Part shown: in pieces, positions 61,590 to 64,000 of the stretch
Layout of the letters: each line of letters begins with the position of its first letter
How positions within the stretch are numbered: the first letter of the stretch is position 1
Source: Chondrinema litorale
GTDB taxonomy: Bacteria; Bacteroidota; Bacteroidia; Cytophagales; Flammeovirgaceae
Direction of reading: 5' to 3'
NCBI RefSeq assembly: GCF_026250525.1
Contig: NZ_CP111043.1
Coordinates: 3,919,001-3,983,000 of the forward strand
Length of the DNA stretch: 64,000 nucleotides
The notes under the pieces: generated by a model
What the model saw: the letters and a program-made list of their open reading frames with translations, nothing else
The model's database searches: none
Told to the model about the DNA's origin: nothing
Translations under genes and position numbers: made by a program

Positions 61590-62040
61590 ATAAAAAGTCA
61601 GTACCAACAAGGTCGGTACCGACTCCAATAGAATCCAATCATATAAGATTAAGAGTAGAAACTCTCTCACTTATTTAACCTAACACTAAAACTTTAATGC
61701 TCTTTAATCACAATGATATTTGTGAAGCCAGGCTTTTAATTTCAAATTTTAGATGCTAGTCATTTTACAAGTAGTGAGCCTATTTTAGAAAAACTGTTTT
61801 GAGAAGGGTATAAAAAAGAAAAAGCCAAAAGTAGATGGTACTTTTGGCAATTGTATATCTTAACAAAATGTTGGTTCTAGCCTACTGTAGACGTTAGAAA
61901 TATGTAATATATTATTGTTTTTTGATATAAAAAGTGATAAATGTTTAATCTCTAACAGAAGTTAATGCCTAATTTCACCATTTATCACCCTTTGAAATTG
62001 TTTCAATCTGGGAAGTTTTGTATTAAAATGGGAATTGCTA
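61590..62040. other. 451-base gap between kinase and aminotransferase
   Basis: Contains two hairpins. The first (agtcagtacc at 61596-61605 with ggtaccgact at 61615-61624, one mismatch) overlaps a perfect 12-bp palindrome gtcggtaccgac (61612-61623). The second is the minus-strand terminator at 61824-61848. No credible gene. Both hairpins have T runs on the minus side only, so they look like elements of the aminotransferase 3' region. Confidence 0.5.
61824..61848 (-). terminator. Terminator of the aminotransferase gene
   Basis: Perfect 10-bp arms gccaaaagta (61824-61833) and tacttttggc (61839-61848). Read on the minus strand the stem is followed by TTTTTCTTTTTTAT. It lies 193 bases past the stop codon, giving the mRNA a long 3' untranslated end. 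Confidence 0.75.
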
Positions 62041-63219
62041 CTAACCCAAAATGTCTAGTATAACTCCACAAGCTTTTCTTATGTGTTTTTCTTTGATAAT
62101 AAGAGGAGGTGCAATTCGCATAGAATTATCGCAGAATAAGAACCAATCTGTTAAAATGCCATTTTGTAGCGCTTTATCTATTATTGGTTTTAGGGTATCA
62201 AATGAGTCAAACTCTGCGGCAAGCATTAATCCTTTTCCTCTAACTTCTTTTATTTTATCATGTTTCAAAAGCTTTTTAAAGAGTTTTCCTTTCTGTTTGG
62301 CTTCTTGGTATATTTTACTTTTCGAAACAGTTTTAAGGCTTGCATAAGCTGCTGCTGCACTTACAGGATGACCACCAAAGGTTGTTATGTGTCCTAAAAT
62401 AGGATTGTTCTTAAAAACCTTCATTATTTCAACATCACTAATAAATGCTCCAATTGGCATTCCTCCACCAAGTCCTTTAGCTAGTAACAATATATCTGGC
62501 ACTACACCAAAATGCTCAAAACCCCAGAGGTTTCCGGTCCTACCAATACCAGCTTGTATTTCATCAAAGATAAGTAAACAGCCTTTATCTGTACATTGCT
62601 GTCTCAGTTGCTTCATATAGTCTTTATCAGGAACTCTTATACCTGCTTCTCCCTGAATGGTTTCTACTATAACAGCGGCTGTTTTTTCTGTAATTAATTC
62701 TAAATCTTCTGCTTTATTAAATTGAATGTGTTTTACATCTGGCAATAATGGTCTAAAAGCATTTTTAAAAGGTTCGTTACCACAAATAGATAAAGAGCCT
62801 TGTGTGGCACCATGGTAGGCATCAAAAGCAGAGATAATTTCTGTTCTACCTGTAAATCTTTTGGCTAATTTTAGGGCTCCTTCTACAGCTTCTGTACCTG
62901 AGTTTACCAAATAAACACTATTAAGGCTTTGCGGTAAAAGGTCTGATAAAAGCTTAGCAAGTTTTACCTGTGGTGTTTCTACGAACTCGCCGTATACCAT
63001 TAGGTGCATATATTTATCTACTTGCTTTTTAACTGCTTTTACTACTGCTGGATGCAAATGTCCGAGATTGCTTACGCCAATTCCGGATATAAGATCCATG
63101 TATTTTTTTCCATACTTGTCATACATATAAATTCCCTTGGCTTTTTCAATTTCTACCATTAAAGGGAAGTCGCTGGTTTGTGCAATATGATTTAGGAATA
63201 GTTGTCTTTCTGTGAACAT
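62041..63219 (-). CDS. Class III PLP-dependent aminotransferase (ornithine/acetylornithine type)
   Basis: 392 residues. Fold-type I with 'VNSGTEAVEGALKLAKRFTG', 'ISAFDAYHGAT', the aspartate-binding 'LIFDEIQAGIGRTG' and the PLP lysine in 'LLAKGLGGGMPIGA'. Length and motifs fit acetylornithine or ornithine aminotransferases; substrate is undecided and it is not within an arg operon. Single gene with a separate terminator. Confidence 0.9.
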   Translation of the reverse strand: MFTERQLFLNHIAQTSDFPLMVEIEKAKGIYMYDKYGKKYMDLISGIGVSNLGHLHPAVVKAVKKQVDKYMHLMVYGEFVETPQVKLAKLLSDLLPQSLNSVYLVNSGTEAVEGALKLAKRFTGRTEIISAFDAYHGATQGSLSICGNEPFKNAFRPLLPDVKHIQFNKAEDLELITEKTAAVIVETIQGEAGIRVPDKDYMKQLRQQCTDKGCLLIFDEIQAGIGRTGNLWGFEHFGVVPDILLLAKGLGGGMPIGAFISDVEIMKVFKNNPILGHITTFGGHPVSAAAAYASLKTVSKSKIYQEAKQKGKLFKKLLKHDKIKEVRGKGLMLAAEFDSFDTLKPIIDKALQNGILTDWFLFCDNSMRIAPPLIIKEKHIRKACGVILDILG

Positions 63220-63295
63220 TCTTATTTTTTTATTGAACCACTAGTATCTTCTTTTCACGGTTCAATATTACTGCGAAATAGGTAGATAAAAAAAA

Positions 63296-63317
63296 GAGCA
63301 GAAATTTCTTTCTGCTC
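63296..63317 (-). terminator. Terminator of the lipocalin-like lipoprotein gene
   Basis: Perfect 9-bp arms gagcagaaa (63296-63304) and tttctgctc (63309-63317), loop tttc. The run of A's at the left becomes a T run on the minus strand, 24 bases after the stop codon. Confidence 0.88.
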
Positions 63318-63341
63318 AATAAAGTTATTTAAGTTCTTAAT

Positions 63342-63854
63342 TTACATTCTCTCCCATATTTCGTCTATCCATACAGAATCTACTACTACATAGTCAAGTG
63401 TTTCGGGGTCGAGTTCGTATTCTTTGGCGTATCCTGAATGGTACCACTTATCGCCAACTAGTCGGCAATTAAATGTAACTGAAGTTCCTGTAAGGTCAGG
63501 ATCTTCTGGACTTGTCTGTTTAAAGAAATCGATGTTTTCGGTGTAATGATCTCCATTAAATTTATAAGTGCCTCCACCAGAAGCTATAACAGATTTTTCG
63601 TCGTAAGAAACCCAAGTAAAATGTGAGTTAGTAACCAGTTTTATTTTTGGGTTTATTTCCTGTGGCCAAGTAGTAAATATTGAGTCTCCTGTTTCTTTGA
63701 ATTGAATCAGTTTCCAGCTGCCTTCTAAACCGGGCAGATCAGTTGCGTCTTCTACATTTGTGTCCATTGCTACTTTTTTGGCCCCTTCAGGCGTGGAGCA
63801 GGAATAAGCGAAAAAAAGTAGTATAGTGAATAAAGTGATAAGAGAATTTTTCAT
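63342..63854 (-). CDS. Secreted lipoprotein, lipocalin-like (DUF4488-like)
   Basis: 170 residues. N-terminal lipoprotein signal with lipobox ending AYSC (Cys at about residue 19), so it is lipid-anchored. The mature domain opens 'GSWKLIQF' and contains 'LVTNSHFTWVSYDEK', 'IASGGGTYKF' and 'DKWYHSGYA', resembling the lipocalin-like DUF4488 group. Ligand and role unknown. Ends near the right window edge with nothing recognisable beyond its start. Confidence 0.72.
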   Translation of the reverse strand: MKNSLITLFTILLFFAYSCSTPEGAKKVAMDTNVEDATDLPGLEGSWKLIQFKETGDSIFTTWPQEINPKIKLVTNSHFTWVSYDEKSVIASGGGTYKFNGDHYTENIDFFKQTSPEDPDLTGTSVTFNCRLVGDKWYHSGYAKEYELDPETLDYVVVDSVWIDEIWERM

Positions 63855-64000
63855 TTTCAGTGTTGTTAAAGTTGATAATTTATTTATTGAGGTAAATGAT
63901 TGATTAAATCAGCTTGCTGGTTGAAAATGAAAATCTTTTATTATTGATAGTTTATAGGGTAAATACTACGGAGTATTCCCTAATTAATTCTGAAAGGCAA

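Noticed and set aside
1..64000. tRNA, rRNA, insertion sequence, prophage or CRISPR
   Set aside because: None was seen by eye. A tRNA scan and an IS search would be needed to be certain.

Overview
The window is AT-rich chromosomal DNA of a Bacteroidota bacterium, most likely a free-living, gliding-type member of the order Cytophagales. The evidence is a PorP/SprF-family outer membrane protein, a secreted giant protein with a gliding-motility (type B) type IX secretion tail, a BatD protein, weak Shine-Dalgarno sites, many secreted proteins ending their signal peptides in xAQ/FAQ, and leucine dehydrogenase. I cannot name the genus. No tRNA, rRNA, insertion sequence, prophage or CRISPR array is visible, and gene order looks like ordinary core and accessory chromosome.

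Layout. 1-11.9 kb (minus strand): a surface-adhesin cassette with a 2611-residue repeat protein, its PorP/SprF partner, a TPR/PD40 propeller protein and a partial carrier-type repeat protein cut by the window edge. 12.5-17.4 kb (minus): the conserved prkA-yeaH-spoVR stress operon. 17.9-19.6 kb: a lone SiaB-type kinase and an endonuclease/exonuclease/phosphatase protein. 19.8-22.9 kb: two small plus-strand genes, then a minus-strand ABC exporter coupled to a small HExxH membrane protein. 23-31.5 kb: leucine dehydrogenase, ScpA, a large hybrid histidine kinase, a Fur-family regulator, BatD and QueG. 31.7-36.3 kb (plus): a secreted caspase-like protein, a PheC-like periplasmic dehydratase, a D-threonine-aldolase-type enzyme and an SGNH protein. 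36.3-43.3 kb: a VPS10/BNR propeller protein, a cellulose-synthase-like glycosyltransferase, and a sigma-54 activator. 43.4-49.5 kb: SanA-like protein, HisA, a second glycosyltransferase, an oligopeptide permease and a PP2C phosphatase. 49.6-53.3 kb (minus): DinB-like, carboxynorspermidine synthase, ROK kinase, an unreported-looking 36-residue membrane protein and a HAD phosphatase. 53.5-57.2 kb: GapA, an ECF sigma factor with a likely membrane anti-sigma partner, TraB/GumN. 57.5-61.6 kb (plus): ergothioneine genes egtB and egtD, DUF427, and a kinase with a degenerate receiver domain. 62-64 kb: a class III aminotransferase and a lipoprotein.

How the genes fit together. The strongest module is the type IX secretion cassette at the left end: the giant protein carries the C-terminal domain typical of type B cargo, and such cargo is normally paired with a PorP/SprF protein. 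Its 17 tandem repeats show both selection on the protein and recent DNA homogenisation. The second clear module is prkA-yeaH-spoVR, and the third egtB-egtD. Signalling genes are abundant (two histidine kinases, sigma-54 activator, ECF sigma, PP2C, SiaB-like kinase, PrkA). Many convergent gene pairs are separated by long perfect-stem terminators that serve both strands. Nothing here is proven to be a new system; the best candidates for new biology are the small membrane protein at 52496-52606, the SBP-hairpin junction at 33270-33347, the coupled ABC exporter/HExxH pair, and the adhesin cassette.
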